Assembly (NCBI GenBank): GCA_902781045.1
Contig: CACZHT010000004.1
Coordinates: 1-64,000 of the forward strand
DNA length: 64,000 nt
Source of the DNA: an uncultured Bacteroidales bacterium
GTDB taxonomy: Bacteria > Bacteroidota > Bacteroidia > Bacteroidales > Muribaculaceae
Direction of reading: 5' to 3'
How positions within the stretch are numbered: the stretch's first letter is position 1; each line of letters opens with the position of its first letter. Of this stretch, positions 53,038 to 62,394 are shown one piece after another. The position numbers were made by a program, and so were the translations under genes. A model generated the notes under the pieces. That model was not told the origin of the DNA. It did not search any database and saw only the letters and a program-made list of their open reading frames with translations.

Positions 53038-53913
53038 ATGAAAAAGATTTATATTATCTTGGCCCTCGTGGCCGTTGTGGGCATGGCATGCTCAATGACC
53101 AACAAGAAACCCACTCAAAGTGCAACCAACAAAACCAACACCAAAGTGACATCACCCACCGACACTATGACGCAGGTCGAACTCAAGACCTCGATGGGCG
53201 ACATCATTGTTGCCCTCTACAGTGAGACACCCAGACATCGCGACAACTTTGTCAAGCTTGTGCGCGAAGGCTACTACGATGGCGTGCTCTTCCACCGCGT
53301 TATCAAGGACTTTATGATTCAGACAGGCGACGGCAACTCGAAGACTGCCTCGCCTGGACAGATGCTGGGCGATGGCGACCCGGGTTACACCATTCCCGCC
53401 GAGTTTGTCTATCCCAAGTACTTCCACAAGCGGGGCGCTCTGGCTGCTGCCCGAACGGGCGATCAGGTCAACCCCGAACGAGCCAGCAGTGGCAGCCAGT
53501 TCTATATCGTCACAGGCAAGCTCTACAGCTCGGCCGACCTCGACCAGATGAAATCGAGGCTGGGCGAGGGCAAAAAGCAAGGGATGTGGCAGCAACTGGT
53601 GATGCAGCACCGCGACCAGATCATGCAGATGCAGAGCGCTCAGGACAATGCCGGGCTACAGGCACTGCAGGACAAGCTCATTGCCCAGCTTGAGGCCGAA
53701 TATGCCAAGGATCCGTTTGTCCTGACCGACGCGCAGATCGAGGCCTACACTACGGTTGGCGGTACCCCCCACCTTGATGGACAGTACACCGTCTTCGGCG
53801 AGGTGGTCAAGGGTATGGATGTGGTCGATGCCATACAGAACGTGAAGACGGGTGCCAACGACCGTCCCGTCGAGGATGTCAAGGTCATCTCGGCTCGCAT
53901 CATCAGGGAGTAG
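53038..53913 (+). CDS. Cyclophilin-type peptidyl-prolyl isomerase lipoprotein
   Basis: A 291-residue lipoprotein (lipobox VGMAC, C18) with a cyclophilin domain that catalyses proline cis/trans isomerisation in the envelope. Conserved blocks are VALYSETPRHRDNFVKLVREGYYDG, LFHRVIKDFMIQTGDG and TVFGEVVKGMDVVDAI. A helical insertion (about 160-235, KSRLGEGKKQGMWQQLVMQ...) splits the domain; similar inserts occur in Bacteroidota relatives. The M16 protease gene starts 2 bp later. Confidence 0.9.
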   Translation: MKKIYIILALVAVVGMACSMTNKKPTQSATNKTNTKVTSPTDTMTQVELKTSMGDIIVALYSETPRHRDNFVKLVREGYYDGVLFHRVIKDFMIQTGDGNSKTASPGQMLGDGDPGYTIPAEFVYPKYFHKRGALAAARTGDQVNPERASSGSQFYIVTGKLYSSADLDQMKSRLGEGKKQGMWQQLVMQHRDQIMQMQSAQDNAGLQALQDKLIAQLEAEYAKDPFVLTDAQIEAYTTVGGTPHLDGQYTVFGEVVKGMDVVDAIQNVKTGANDRPVEDVKVISARIIRE

Positions 53914-53915
53914 GG

Positions 53916-55166
53916 GTGCTGGACTTCACGCAACATAGACTGGACAATGGGTTGACGGTGCTGCACCATCGCGACGGGGCAACCCGGATGGTGGCCGTCA
54001 ATCTGCTCTATAATGTCGGTTCGAGCGATGAGCATCAGCCACTGACGGGGATTGCTCATCTGCTCGAACACTTGATGTTCACAGGATCGGCTCATGTGCC
54101 CAGCTACGACCAGGCACTACAGGCTGCCGGTGGCGAGAGCAATGCTTGGACCAGCGTTGATGCCACCAACTACTATGACGTGCTGCCCGCCGTCAACTTG
54201 GAGACAGCCCTATGGCTTGAGAGCGACCGGCTGATGAGCCTCACGCTGAGCGACCAGAGCATTGCCACGCAGAAGAGTGTGGTCATCGAGGAGTTCAAGC
54301 AGCGTTGCCTCAACATGCCTTACGGCGACTTGAACCATCTGGTGTGTGAACTGGCCTATCAGGAGCATCCCTATCGCTGGCCGGCCATCGGGCGTAGGGT
54401 CGCCGACATCGACAGTGCCACAGCCGACGATGTGCGACAATTCCATCAGGAGCATTACGCGGTGGGCAATGCCGTGTTGTGCATCTCGGGCAATGTTGAG
54501 CTCGATGTCGCCCTTGATGGCGCTAAGCGGTGGTTTGGCGACATCCCTGCCAAGCTGCTCACCCCTCGTCGGCATCCTTGCGAGCCCGAGCAGGGCCAGG
54601 AGCGTCTGCTCGAGGTCTCGCGCGATGTGCCACAGACCATCATCACTCGTGCCTATCACATGCCAGGCCGTGCTAGCCACAGCTTTGCCGCTTGCGACAT
54701 CCTGAGCGATGTGCTGAGCAACGGCAAGTCGGCAAGATTCTACCAGAACGCCGTTCTGCCCACCAACCTGTTCACCGAGCTGGATGCGTCGGTGAGCGGC
54801 ACGTTGGACCCTGGCCTGTTCTTCATTCGGGCCAAGCTCGCCCCTGGTGCAACTGTCGAGCAAGCCCAGGAGGTGATTGACACCGAGTTACAGCGTCTGC
54901 TCACCGATGGAGTCAGGCAATACGAGCTGGAGAAGTTTGTCAACAAGCACATTGCAGCCGATCGATTTGAGAGCCTGGGCTACTTGCAACAAGCCATGAG
55001 GCTGTGCATGTATCATCAGCTGGGTAATGTCGAGTGGGTCAACACTGAGGAGCAGCACTACCGTTGCCTGACCACCGATGATATTCTGGAGGCGGCTCAC
55101 AGCGTATTGCAGCCACACAACTGTTCGACTGTTGTTTATAGGTCAAATATTAAAGGAACGCTTTAA
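53916..55166 (+). CDS. M16 family zinc metalloprotease (single-half)
   Basis: A 416-residue pitrilysin/insulinase-type protease with the inverted zinc motif H48-L-L-E51-H52 and distal glutamate about E125-126 (SVVIEEFKQR). It is a single M16 half, so it probably acts as a dimer. There is no signal peptide. The GTG start lies 2 bp after the cyclophilin stop. The protein at the right end of the window is a second M16 member of a different, longer type. Confidence 0.9.
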   Translation: MLDFTQHRLDNGLTVLHHRDGATRMVAVNLLYNVGSSDEHQPLTGIAHLLEHLMFTGSAHVPSYDQALQAAGGESNAWTSVDATNYYDVLPAVNLETALWLESDRLMSLTLSDQSIATQKSVVIEEFKQRCLNMPYGDLNHLVCELAYQEHPYRWPAIGRRVADIDSATADDVRQFHQEHYAVGNAVLCISGNVELDVALDGAKRWFGDIPAKLLTPRRHPCEPEQGQERLLEVSRDVPQTIITRAYHMPGRASHSFAACDILSDVLSNGKSARFYQNAVLPTNLFTELDASVSGTLDPGLFFIRAKLAPGATVEQAQEVIDTELQRLLTDGVRQYELEKFVNKHIAADRFESLGYLQQAMRLCMYHQLGNVEWVNTEEQHYRCLTTDDILEAAHSVLQPHNCSTVVYRSNIKGTL

Positions 55167-55183
55167 AAAATATTTTTCATCAA

Positions 55184-56197
55184 GTGAGTATCATTCTGGG
55201 CATAGAGTCGTCATGCGACGACACGTCGGCGGCAGTGGTGCGCGACACGCTGCTGTTGAGCAATGTTATTGCCAGTCAGCGAGTGCATGAGCAATATGGT
55301 GGGGTAGTGCCCGAGTTGGCCTCTCGCGCACACCAGCAGAACATCGTTCCTGTGGTGTCTGAGGCCATCAGGCAGGCGGGTATTGGTCGTGGCGACATCG
55401 ATGCTATTGCGTTCACTCGCGGGCCGGGGCTGCCTGGCTCATTGCATGTGGGCACTGCATTCAGCAAGGGGCTGTCACTGGCACTGGATGTCCCGCTGGT
55501 CGATGTCAACCATCTGCATGGGCATGTGCTGGCTCATTTCATCCGGGAGACAGCTGATGCCCCTGTGCCCGACTTTCCCTATCTGTGTCTGCTCATCTCG
55601 GGCGGCAACTCGCAGATAATCCGTGTCAATGCTCCCGACGACATGGAGATTTTGGGTCGCACCATTGATGACGCGGCCGGAGAGGCCTTCGACAAGTGTG
55701 CCAAGTCTATGGGACTGCCTTATCCTGGAGGACCCGTCATTGATGCGCTGGCACAGCAGGGCGACCCTGAGCGGTTCAAGTTTGCCAAACCCCACATTGC
55801 GGGCTATGACTACAGTTTCAGTGGGCTGAAGACCTCGTTTCTCTACACACTGCGCGACCAGCTTAAGATTAACCCGAATTTTGTCGAGCAGAACAAGGCT
55901 GACCTGGCGGCGTCGCTGCAGAAAACCATCATTGACATCTTGATGGACAAGTTCGGTCGGGCCATCAAGGACACCGGCATACGCACCATCGCCATTGGTG
56001 GCGGAGTGTCGGCCAACTCGGGCATGCGACAGGCTGTGCAGACCTATGCCGAACGCAGGCGGCTGCGGGCTTTCATCCCCAAGCGCGTGTTCACCACCGA
56101 CAATGCCGCCATGGTTGCCGTGGCAGGCTATTTTAAGTTTATGAGCAAGGATTACTGCGACATCACAGCTCCTCCATTTGCACGTGTTGTCATCTGA
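55184..56197 (+). CDS. tsaD: tRNA t6A transferase TsaD
   Basis: Catalyses the last step of threonylcarbamoyl-adenosine formation on tRNA A37. The 337-residue protein has ILGIESSCDDTSAAVV, the metal-binding HLHGH motif (H110 and H114), GGNSQIIRV and GGGVSANSGMR. It starts with GTG 17 bp after the M16 gene. Its partner TsaB is encoded at 21286 in this window. Confidence 0.97.
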   Translation: MSIILGIESSCDDTSAAVVRDTLLLSNVIASQRVHEQYGGVVPELASRAHQQNIVPVVSEAIRQAGIGRGDIDAIAFTRGPGLPGSLHVGTAFSKGLSLALDVPLVDVNHLHGHVLAHFIRETADAPVPDFPYLCLLISGGNSQIIRVNAPDDMEILGRTIDDAAGEAFDKCAKSMGLPYPGGPVIDALAQQGDPERFKFAKPHIAGYDYSFSGLKTSFLYTLRDQLKINPNFVEQNKADLAASLQKTIIDILMDKFGRAIKDTGIRTIAIGGGVSANSGMRQAVQTYAERRRLRAFIPKRVFTTDNAAMVAVAGYFKFMSKDYCDITAPPFARVVI

Positions 56198-56294
56198 ACT
56201 GATAGTTAGTCTTTTGACAATTAGACGTTAGCTGAAAAGTTTTTTAGTTGTGGCTGCAACACGAAGCCTGAACCTTGAAAATCGCTACTAGAAA
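56198..56294. repeat. Spacer before cinA with weak short units
   Basis: This 97-bp gap holds GTTAGTC, ATTAGACGTTAG and related units of uncertain meaning. No promoter or terminator of good quality is seen. Confidence 0.3.
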
Positions 56295-57542
56295 ATGAAT
56301 TACTCAATCATCGTTGTTGGCGATGAGATACTCATCGGCCAAGTGCAAGACACCAATTCGGGCTTCATTGCCCGGCAGTTGACCCCCTACGGCTGGCAGG
56401 CCGTGAACATCCGCGCCGTGGCCGACGAGGGACAAGCTATCTTCGATGCCATCGATGAGGCTTTTGCCCACAGCGATGTCGTGCTCATGACCGGCGGACT
56501 GGGGCCAACCAAGGACGACATCACCAAGCCCACGTTGTGCCGATACTTTGGCGGACGGCTGGTTCACGACGAGGCCACTGCACGCAATGTCGAGCAGATT
56601 GTGGCAGGGCGGCACCTGACCATTAACGACTATACGCGTGCCCAGGCGATGGTGCCCTCATCGTGCCGGGTAATCCAGAACCAGTGCGGCACAGCCCCGT
56701 TGATGTGGTTTGAGCGCGATGGCAAGGTGCTGGTGAGCATGCCCGGTGTGCCCTACGAGGCCGAGACCATGTTGGTCCGCGAGGTGATTCCGCAACTCAT
56801 GGCGCACTTCAGCGATAACGTCGACATCGAGTTCCGCCACTTGATGGTGGTGGGCATCATCGAGAGTGCGTTGGCCATGCAGCTTGACCAATGGGAACGC
56901 CAGTTGCCACAAGGCATTCACTTGGCCTATCTGCCTCAACCGGGCATCATCCACTTGCGGCTCACTGGCATGTCGACCGACCGACAGTGGCTCAAGCGCG
57001 AGATGGATCGTCTCGACCAGGAGTTGCGCGACCGCCTGGGTGCTCATGTCGTTGCCGACCAGGACCTGCCTGTTGCTGCCATTGTGGGCAATATCTTGCG
57101 TGAGCGTGGCTTGACCCTGTCGACTGCCGAGAGTTGCACCGGGGGCAACATCGCACACGAGGTGACGGCCATTGCCGGCAGCAGTGATTACTTCATGGGG
57201 GCGGTGGTGTCCTATCATCGACGTGTCAAGGAGCTGCAGCTGGGGGTGTCGGCCAGCGACATCGACCGTTGTGGCGTGGTCAGCCAGACTGTGGCAGAGC
57301 AGATGGCCACAGGCGTGTGCCGGCTGTTGGACACCGACTGTAGTATAGCCACCACAGGAGTGGCGGGGCCGGGTGGAGGAACGCCTGAGACACCTGTAGG
57401 CACGGTGTGGATGGCGGCGCGATGTGGCGACCGTCTGGCTGTGCAGTGCAAGCACATCCCCGGTCACCGCCAGCGTGTCATCTCGCGGGCCACCAACGAT
57501 GCACTGCTCCTGCTCCTGTCTCTCCTGCTCGAAACGCGTTAG
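56295..57542 (+). CDS. cinA: CinA-family nicotinamide-nucleotide amidohydrolase
   Basis: A 415-residue two-domain protein. The N-terminal molybdopterin-binding-like domain (1-170) has VGDEILIGQVQDTNSGFIAR and TGGLGPTKDDITKP. The C-terminal CinA deamidase domain (about 255-410) has STAESCTGGNIAHEVT and GVAGPGGGTPETPVGTVW. Characterised members hydrolyse NMN to nicotinate mononucleotide, recycling NAD, and the N-terminal domain hydrolyses ADP-ribose. That gives a functional link to nadD at 19012. Confidence 0.95.
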   Translation: MNYSIIVVGDEILIGQVQDTNSGFIARQLTPYGWQAVNIRAVADEGQAIFDAIDEAFAHSDVVLMTGGLGPTKDDITKPTLCRYFGGRLVHDEATARNVEQIVAGRHLTINDYTRAQAMVPSSCRVIQNQCGTAPLMWFERDGKVLVSMPGVPYEAETMLVREVIPQLMAHFSDNVDIEFRHLMVVGIIESALAMQLDQWERQLPQGIHLAYLPQPGIIHLRLTGMSTDRQWLKREMDRLDQELRDRLGAHVVADQDLPVAAIVGNILRERGLTLSTAESCTGGNIAHEVTAIAGSSDYFMGAVVSYHRRVKELQLGVSASDIDRCGVVSQTVAEQMATGVCRLLDTDCSIATTGVAGPGGGTPETPVGTVWMAARCGDRLAVQCKHIPGHRQRVISRATNDALLLLLSLLLETR

Positions 57543-57552
57543 ATTTTAAACT

Positions 57553-57636
57553 TCAGACGTTGGACGTTAGATGTTAATTTATAGACGTGGGCAGCAGAGA
57601 ATATGAATTGATTATGAATTATAAATTATGAATTAA
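57553..57636. repeat. GACGTTGGACGTTAG and AATTATGAATTATAA tracts
   Basis: Two adjacent short-unit tracts fill the gap before the small membrane gene: GACGTT-type units (57556-57592) and AT-rich AATTATGAATTATAA units (57602-57636). The second is almost the same as 15332-15367. Confidence 0.7.
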
Positions 57637-57640
57637 AAAA

Positions 57641-57886
57641 ATGCTAACACGAACTCTCCGCCTCATCTTCGGCGTTATGATGATTGTCATCTATCTGGGC
57701 ATGTCCTATCTGCTCATGGTCAATTTCTTCGACTGGAGCGAGACCACGACTTGGAACATCGTCCGATATGCCATGGCAACCATATTCGGCCTTTATGGCA
57801 TCTATCGTGCCTATCGTCAGGTCACCGGCATAGACTATTATCGCAACCGCTCGCTCGAAGACAATAAACAAGAAACAAGCAACTAA
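57641..57886 (+). CDS. Small two-helix inner-membrane protein
   Basis: An 81-residue protein with two transmembrane segments (about 9-31: LIFGVMMIVIYLGMSYLLMVNFF; about 42-58: YAMATIFGLYGIYRAYR), followed by a polar tail. The frame, length and two well-formed helices make it a real gene. I do not recognise a function. The subtilase gene starts 14 bp later, so they may share a transcript. Confidence 0.65.
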   Translation: MLTRTLRLIFGVMMIVIYLGMSYLLMVNFFDWSETTTWNIVRYAMATIFGLYGIYRAYRQVTGIDYYRNRSLEDNKQETSN

Positions 57887-57900
57887 CAACTGACAGAATC

Positions 57901-60003
57901 ATGACCCGTCTCTCTCTCTTGGCAGTCATCATCATTGTCATGACTGGGCTGACGTGCGCCAGGGCGCAAGGACGCATGTCGGCCGGAACTCGCCTGGCAT
58001 TGCAGGGGCAGCATGCTGCTGTGGGCAAGGCTATGTCGCACGATGCTCGGCAGGTGCGCGCATTCATCGCCATCGACTCGCCTGAGGCCATCGGTCGTCT
58101 CCAGGCCATGGGGGTGAGGGTGCACTCGCGATTCGGCGAGCTGATCACGGCCACAGTGCCCATGTCGGTTGTGCCGCAAGTGTGCCGCTTGAGCTGTGTG
58201 CGGCAGCTGTCGGTGGCGCAGCTCACTCAGGTGTGCAACGACTCGGCGTTGGCCGATGCCCACGTTGTGCCGTTGGCTGGGGGCGTGGGGTTTGACCATC
58301 GCTATGACGGCACCGGCGTGGTGGTCGGTGTCATCGACACGGGCGTGGACTTTAACCACATCAACCTGTGCGACCCGATGGGGAGGAGCAGGGTGGTTGC
58401 GGCCTATCTGCCGCAAGACTCCACGGGCATCGGCTCGGCACCCATCATCGATGGCGACACATTGCCGGGCAAGCACTATGACACTCCCCAGCTGATTGCG
58501 CAGCTCACCACCGACGATGTGACAGAATCGCACGGCACACACACGACCGGCACGGCCGCCGGAAGCTGCGTCAATGGCATGCAGGGAGTGGCCACCGGTT
58601 CGCATCTGGTCATCTGCGCGATGCACGACTTGTGGGACACCGACATTGCCAACTCGCTGCGTTATATATTCGACTATGCCGATCGCCATGGGCTTCCTGC
58701 CGTGGTCAACATGAGCTTCGCGTCCAGCGATGGACCTCACGACGGCACGTCGGCGCTGTGTCAAGTCTTCGACCAGCTGTCGGGGCCTGGGCGGCTCATC
58801 TCGCTCTCGGCACACAATTCTGGCTTCTCGGCACTGCATCTGACCTACAACTTCAAGACAGCTACCGACACGTTGAGCACCACACTCGAGCGCTATGGCG
58901 GCTCGTTCAACAACGCAGTCTCGTTCTGGTCATCCACAGGACACCGGCACAGCGTGGCTGTGATGCTCATCGACAAGACTGAGCGGAAGGTGGTCATTGA
59001 GACGCCTTTCTTCACCCAGCTGGACGCCGACTCGGTGCTGACGCTCGATGCCGATGCCGACAGTGTTTGGAGGCAATATGCCACCGGGAAGCTACAGTTT
59101 GCCACAGCAGTCGAGGACGGTGACCGCTCGCACTCTATCCTGGTCACTCAAGTCAAACCTCACGACACCAGTCGCTATCGCATGGGGGTGAGGGTGGTGT
59201 CCGACTGCGACCCCAAGTTCAATGCTTGGGTGTCGGGAGGGTCGCTCTTCAAGGCTGTGCTGCCGGGACAGACCGGTGGCACCAGGGCTGGGACCATCAG
59301 CGACCTGTGCACTGGCGAGAAACCCATCTCGGTGGGGGCATACATCACCAAGCAGACCTATCCGCTGGCATCGGGAGGCACCCACAGTGTGGCGCGTGCC
59401 ACGCCGATGCACGACATTGCCTACTTCACGGCTTGGGGGCCTGACGCGCGCGGCAAGGCTCGCCCCGACATCTGCGCCCCGGGCATGGTCACCATCTCGT
59501 CGGCCAGCCGCTACGACACCATCTCGAGCATTGTCGGGCCATACAACTTGTCGTTCATCCATACGGTCGATGGCGTGGGATATCCCTACGGCGCATGCTA
59601 CGGCACATCGATGTCGGCACCCGTCATGACCGGCACGCTGGCGCTGTGGCTGCAGGCCAAGCCCGACCTCTCGCCCGACGAGGTGCGCGACATCCTCGAC
59701 CACACTGCACGGCGCGACCTGCCGGTCACGCAGGGCGATGCCCGCCAGTGGGGCAGGGGCAAGCTCGATGCACTGGCTGGAATGCGTTATCTGCTGCGGC
59801 GCATCCGACCGATGGATGTCAATGCCGATGGCACGGTCGATGTGGCCGATGTCAACCTGGTCATCAACATCATGCTGGGCAAGGCCACAGGCGATGAGAC
59901 GCAGCTGGACGGCGATGTCACAGGAGATGGAATCACCGACGTGGCCGATGTCAACGCCATCATCACTGCCATGCTGGGCAAAGCAGTGACGGGCCAACGG
60001 TGA
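57901..60003 (+). CDS. Secreted subtilase (S8) with C-terminal dockerin-like repeats
   Basis: A 700-residue secreted serine protease. The Sec signal ends around A22. The S8 triad is D146 (VIDTGVDF), H211 (SHGTHTTG) and S570 (GTSMSAP); a large beta-rich insert (about 260-530) separates His from Ser. The C-terminus has two EF-hand-like dockerin repeats, about 639-661 (DVNADGTVDVADVN) and 672-695 (DVTGDGITDVADVN). No sorting domain of the type IX system is obvious. The dockerins suggest docking to a cohesin-like partner. It converges with the SUMF1/dockerin gene. Confidence 0.9.
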   Translation: MTRLSLLAVIIIVMTGLTCARAQGRMSAGTRLALQGQHAAVGKAMSHDARQVRAFIAIDSPEAIGRLQAMGVRVHSRFGELITATVPMSVVPQVCRLSCVRQLSVAQLTQVCNDSALADAHVVPLAGGVGFDHRYDGTGVVVGVIDTGVDFNHINLCDPMGRSRVVAAYLPQDSTGIGSAPIIDGDTLPGKHYDTPQLIAQLTTDDVTESHGTHTTGTAAGSCVNGMQGVATGSHLVICAMHDLWDTDIANSLRYIFDYADRHGLPAVVNMSFASSDGPHDGTSALCQVFDQLSGPGRLISLSAHNSGFSALHLTYNFKTATDTLSTTLERYGGSFNNAVSFWSSTGHRHSVAVMLIDKTERKVVIETPFFTQLDADSVLTLDADADSVWRQYATGKLQFATAVEDGDRSHSILVTQVKPHDTSRYRMGVRVVSDCDPKFNAWVSGGSLFKAVLPGQTGGTRAGTISDLCTGEKPISVGAYITKQTYPLASGGTHSVARATPMHDIAYFTAWGPDARGKARPDICAPGMVTISSASRYDTISSIVGPYNLSFIHTVDGVGYPYGACYGTSMSAPVMTGTLALWLQAKPDLSPDEVRDILDHTARRDLPVTQGDARQWGRGKLDALAGMRYLLRRIRPMDVNADGTVDVADVNLVINIMLGKATGDETQLDGDVTGDGITDVADVNAIITAMLGKAVTGQR

Positions 60004-60053
60004 ACAAAGGCGGCTGAACCGGCATCTCTCTGAGAACTTTTCTTCAATAATCA

Positions 60054-60103
60054 CTAATCATCGAGTTCCTAAAGTTTTAAAGCCTTAGGAACTCGATGAT
60101 TAG
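60054..60103. repeat. Perfect 19-bp inverted repeat between the dockerin genes
   Basis: Arms CTAATCATCGAGTTCCTAA (60054-60072) and its exact complement (60085-60103), loop 12 nt. It sits midway between the two convergent genes. No T-run follows in either direction, so the role as a terminator is uncertain; it may also be a mobile palindromic repeat. Confidence 0.75.
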
Positions 60104-60131
60104 TTAGACATCAGTCGTGACCGTGTGTGCT

Positions 60132-62105
60132 TTAGTTCTTGTCTGGAGCAGTATCGTGTCCCAAGGCACCTGTCGGAATGTCGTTGCCCCGGCCCAGCAT
60201 GATGTTAATGACCCGGTTGACATCGGCAATGTCGACACGGCCATCATTGTTGTAGTCACAAGCTTTGTCGTAGGTCAGTGTCTGTGCGCTCATGGCCAAG
60301 CGCAAGCCAATGGGGTCGATGTCATCGTAATAGGCGCTCATAGTCGCAGGGCAACCACTGCGATTATAGACGCAGCACTCGTCATCGGTTACGCAATAAC
60401 TAGACCCACCACGCACCACACGCAGTGTGCCGTCCTCGGGTCCAGTCGGGTTGGTCTGTGGGTCAGATGGATAATCGCCATACCAGTCTTGGCACCACTC
60501 CCAGGCATTTCCGCTCATGTCGTAGAGCCCCAGCTCATTGGGCTTGAGCAGCGCCACATTCCAGGGACCAAACTCTGTCGTTGAGTAGTCGCCTGAGCAC
60601 CATCCCACCTCTGACGAGACATCACTGCCGCTGAACAGGTAGCCTTTCGACTTGGCGCCTCCGCGAGCTGCAAACTCCCATTCGGCCTCGGTGGGCATGC
60701 GGAACTCAAATCCGGTGATTCGGTTCAGCTCGGCGATAAACTCTTGCCATTGCTCCCAAGTCTTGCCGGTTTGCGGCCTCTGCCTTGTTGCCGGCAAGGT
60801 CTCGCCTCCCATGACGCTGTTCCACAATTGCTGCGTAACTTCGGTCGTGGCAATGATATAGTCATCAAGTGTGACCTCAAAGCACGGCGGCAACTGCTGG
60901 AGCGTCATGGCCACCGAGTCATTGGGGCCTTTGCCCATCGTGAATGTTCCCCCATCGACATAGACCATGTCAAAGTAGGTGTCGCCGACGGCGAATGTGC
61001 CCTTCTCGCCATTGCCCAGCATCTGATTGATGACCGTGTTGACGTTGGTGATATCAAGACTCTTGCCGTCTGAGACGTTGATGGTGTCATTCGCTTGCTC
61101 TATGATGGTACCGTCGCTCGTGGTCAAGCGGATGCCGGTCAGTGCAAACTGATAGTTCCCGGCACTCAGCCGCAGCGTGAACAGTGTGCCCTCGTTGCCA
61201 ATGATTGCTTGTCCCTGAGGACAGTTGAGGGTGATGACGCAGTCGTCGTTCATCTGGACCTCAAATGCAGGGGCACGTTCCTCATTGATTACTAGCCCTG
61301 ATGTGCCACCAATACTGATGGGTGAGACTTCGGGGGGAAGCGACAGTTTGCATTCAATCGCCACAATCGAGTCCAGACGGTTCAGCTCGATGGGTACTTC
61401 GACATAGTTTTTCTCACTCTCCACAATGTTTGCTCCCCACAAGCCCAAGCCACGCAGCGATGACACCTTGTCGGTGAGCGGGTAAGACTTGCTCTGGTCG
61501 TGGGTCATCGACACATAGAGATTGACATGCGACTCTGCCGCAATGCACGACTCGATTTGGTGCATTTCCAAAGCCGAGATGGGTATGTTCCAATAGATGC
61601 TTGAGTGCTTGCCACATATCGAAGGATAGTAGTAAGCCCCCGTCATGTAAGGCTGGACATTTGTCCCAAGCGAATGGGGGAGTTGAAGCTTTTCTTGCAC
61701 AAAGGGGCCTGTGACTGTTTTTACACCTTCAGGTATAATAAGCGATGTCACCGAACCGACAAAGGCATCCTCGTCGATAGAGTAGATGGTGCCGGGAAGC
61801 TTGATGTATCTCGCTTTACAGTTCTTAAAGGCCGCTGTGCCGATATACTTTACCTCATACTGCACATCATCAATCGTGATGTGAGAGGGAATCTCAATAA
61901 AAGAGTCATCAAAAGCCGTATAATTCGACAGTTCTCCATACCAAACATCGTTGGTCTCTGGAAGCACCATGGCGGTGTATGGCGAGTCGGTGCTATAGCG
62001 AGCACCCAAGCTGTATCTGAGGCCGTTATACCATGCTTCCTCGGCACCAGAAACTAGCCCAAGCATCTGCATTAATGACAGTAGCAATAATAATTTGGTT
62101 TTCAT
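60132..62105 (-). CDS. LRR / cohesin-like / SUMF1 / dockerin exported protein
   Basis: A 657-residue exported protein (signal MKTKLLLLLSLMQMLGLVSG). Domains in order: a BspA-type leucine-rich region (about 40-225, IPSHITIDDVQYEVKYIGTAAFKNC); a cohesin-like beta sandwich (about 233-340, strands VEVPIELNRLDSIVAIECKL...LFTLRLSAGNYQFALTGI); a half dockerin (about 350-366); a formylglycine-generating-enzyme/SUMF1 domain (about 378-605, VYVDGGTFTMGKGPND, GNAWEWCQDWYG, RVVRGGSS); and a full dockerin repeat at 617-639 (DYNNDGRVDIADVN). The cohesin call is by eye and less certain than the others. Start ATG 62105; an upstream TTG is not used. Confidence 0.8.
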   Translation of the reverse strand: MKTKLLLLLSLMQMLGLVSGAEEAWYNGLRYSLGARYSTDSPYTAMVLPETNDVWYGELSNYTAFDDSFIEIPSHITIDDVQYEVKYIGTAAFKNCKARYIKLPGTIYSIDEDAFVGSVTSLIIPEGVKTVTGPFVQEKLQLPHSLGTNVQPYMTGAYYYPSICGKHSSIYWNIPISALEMHQIESCIAAESHVNLYVSMTHDQSKSYPLTDKVSSLRGLGLWGANIVESEKNYVEVPIELNRLDSIVAIECKLSLPPEVSPISIGGTSGLVINEERAPAFEVQMNDDCVITLNCPQGQAIIGNEGTLFTLRLSAGNYQFALTGIRLTTSDGTIIEQANDTINVSDGKSLDITNVNTVINQMLGNGEKGTFAVGDTYFDMVYVDGGTFTMGKGPNDSVAMTLQQLPPCFEVTLDDYIIATTEVTQQLWNSVMGGETLPATRQRPQTGKTWEQWQEFIAELNRITGFEFRMPTEAEWEFAARGGAKSKGYLFSGSDVSSEVGWCSGDYSTTEFGPWNVALLKPNELGLYDMSGNAWEWCQDWYGDYPSDPQTNPTGPEDGTLRVVRGGSSYCVTDDECCVYNRSGCPATMSAYYDDIDPIGLRLAMSAQTLTYDKACDYNNDGRVDIADVNRVINIMLGRGNDIPTGALGHDTAPDKN

Positions 62106-62165
62106 AACAAACAATAATTGAGGAGAATACGTTTAAATTAAATTTGACAAAAAGGATTGAATGAA

Positions 62166-62297
62166 TCAATCTACCTTCGACGAGCGTAAATGAAATAATA
62201 CATCATGTTGAAAAAATGTAATTTCTTCAACACTCCATGAGGGTCGACCATAAGCGGCCATATACAGTGCCGCGATGTTCATTTGTTCGTGTTGCAT
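62166..62297 (-). CDS. Possible 43-residue leader ORF
   Basis: A short ORF in the 5' leader of the SUMF1 gene, between its promoter and its start: MQHEQMNIAALYMAAYGRPSW..., ending HLRSSKVD. It is in a different register and stops 60 bp before the ATG. Composition is plausible for a protein, but length and lack of recognised family make it uncertain. It could be a leader peptide or a chance frame. Confidence 0.3.
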   Translation of the reverse strand: MQHEQMNIAALYMAAYGRPSWSVEEITFFQHDVLFHLRSSKVD

Positions 62298-62394
62298 AAT
62301 TGATCTAAAATTGAAGTTAAAAAAACAAAGCTAAAAAAACCTATAATGAGGCTTGATTGATGCAGATTAACACTACTAGGTTATTTCATTTTGC

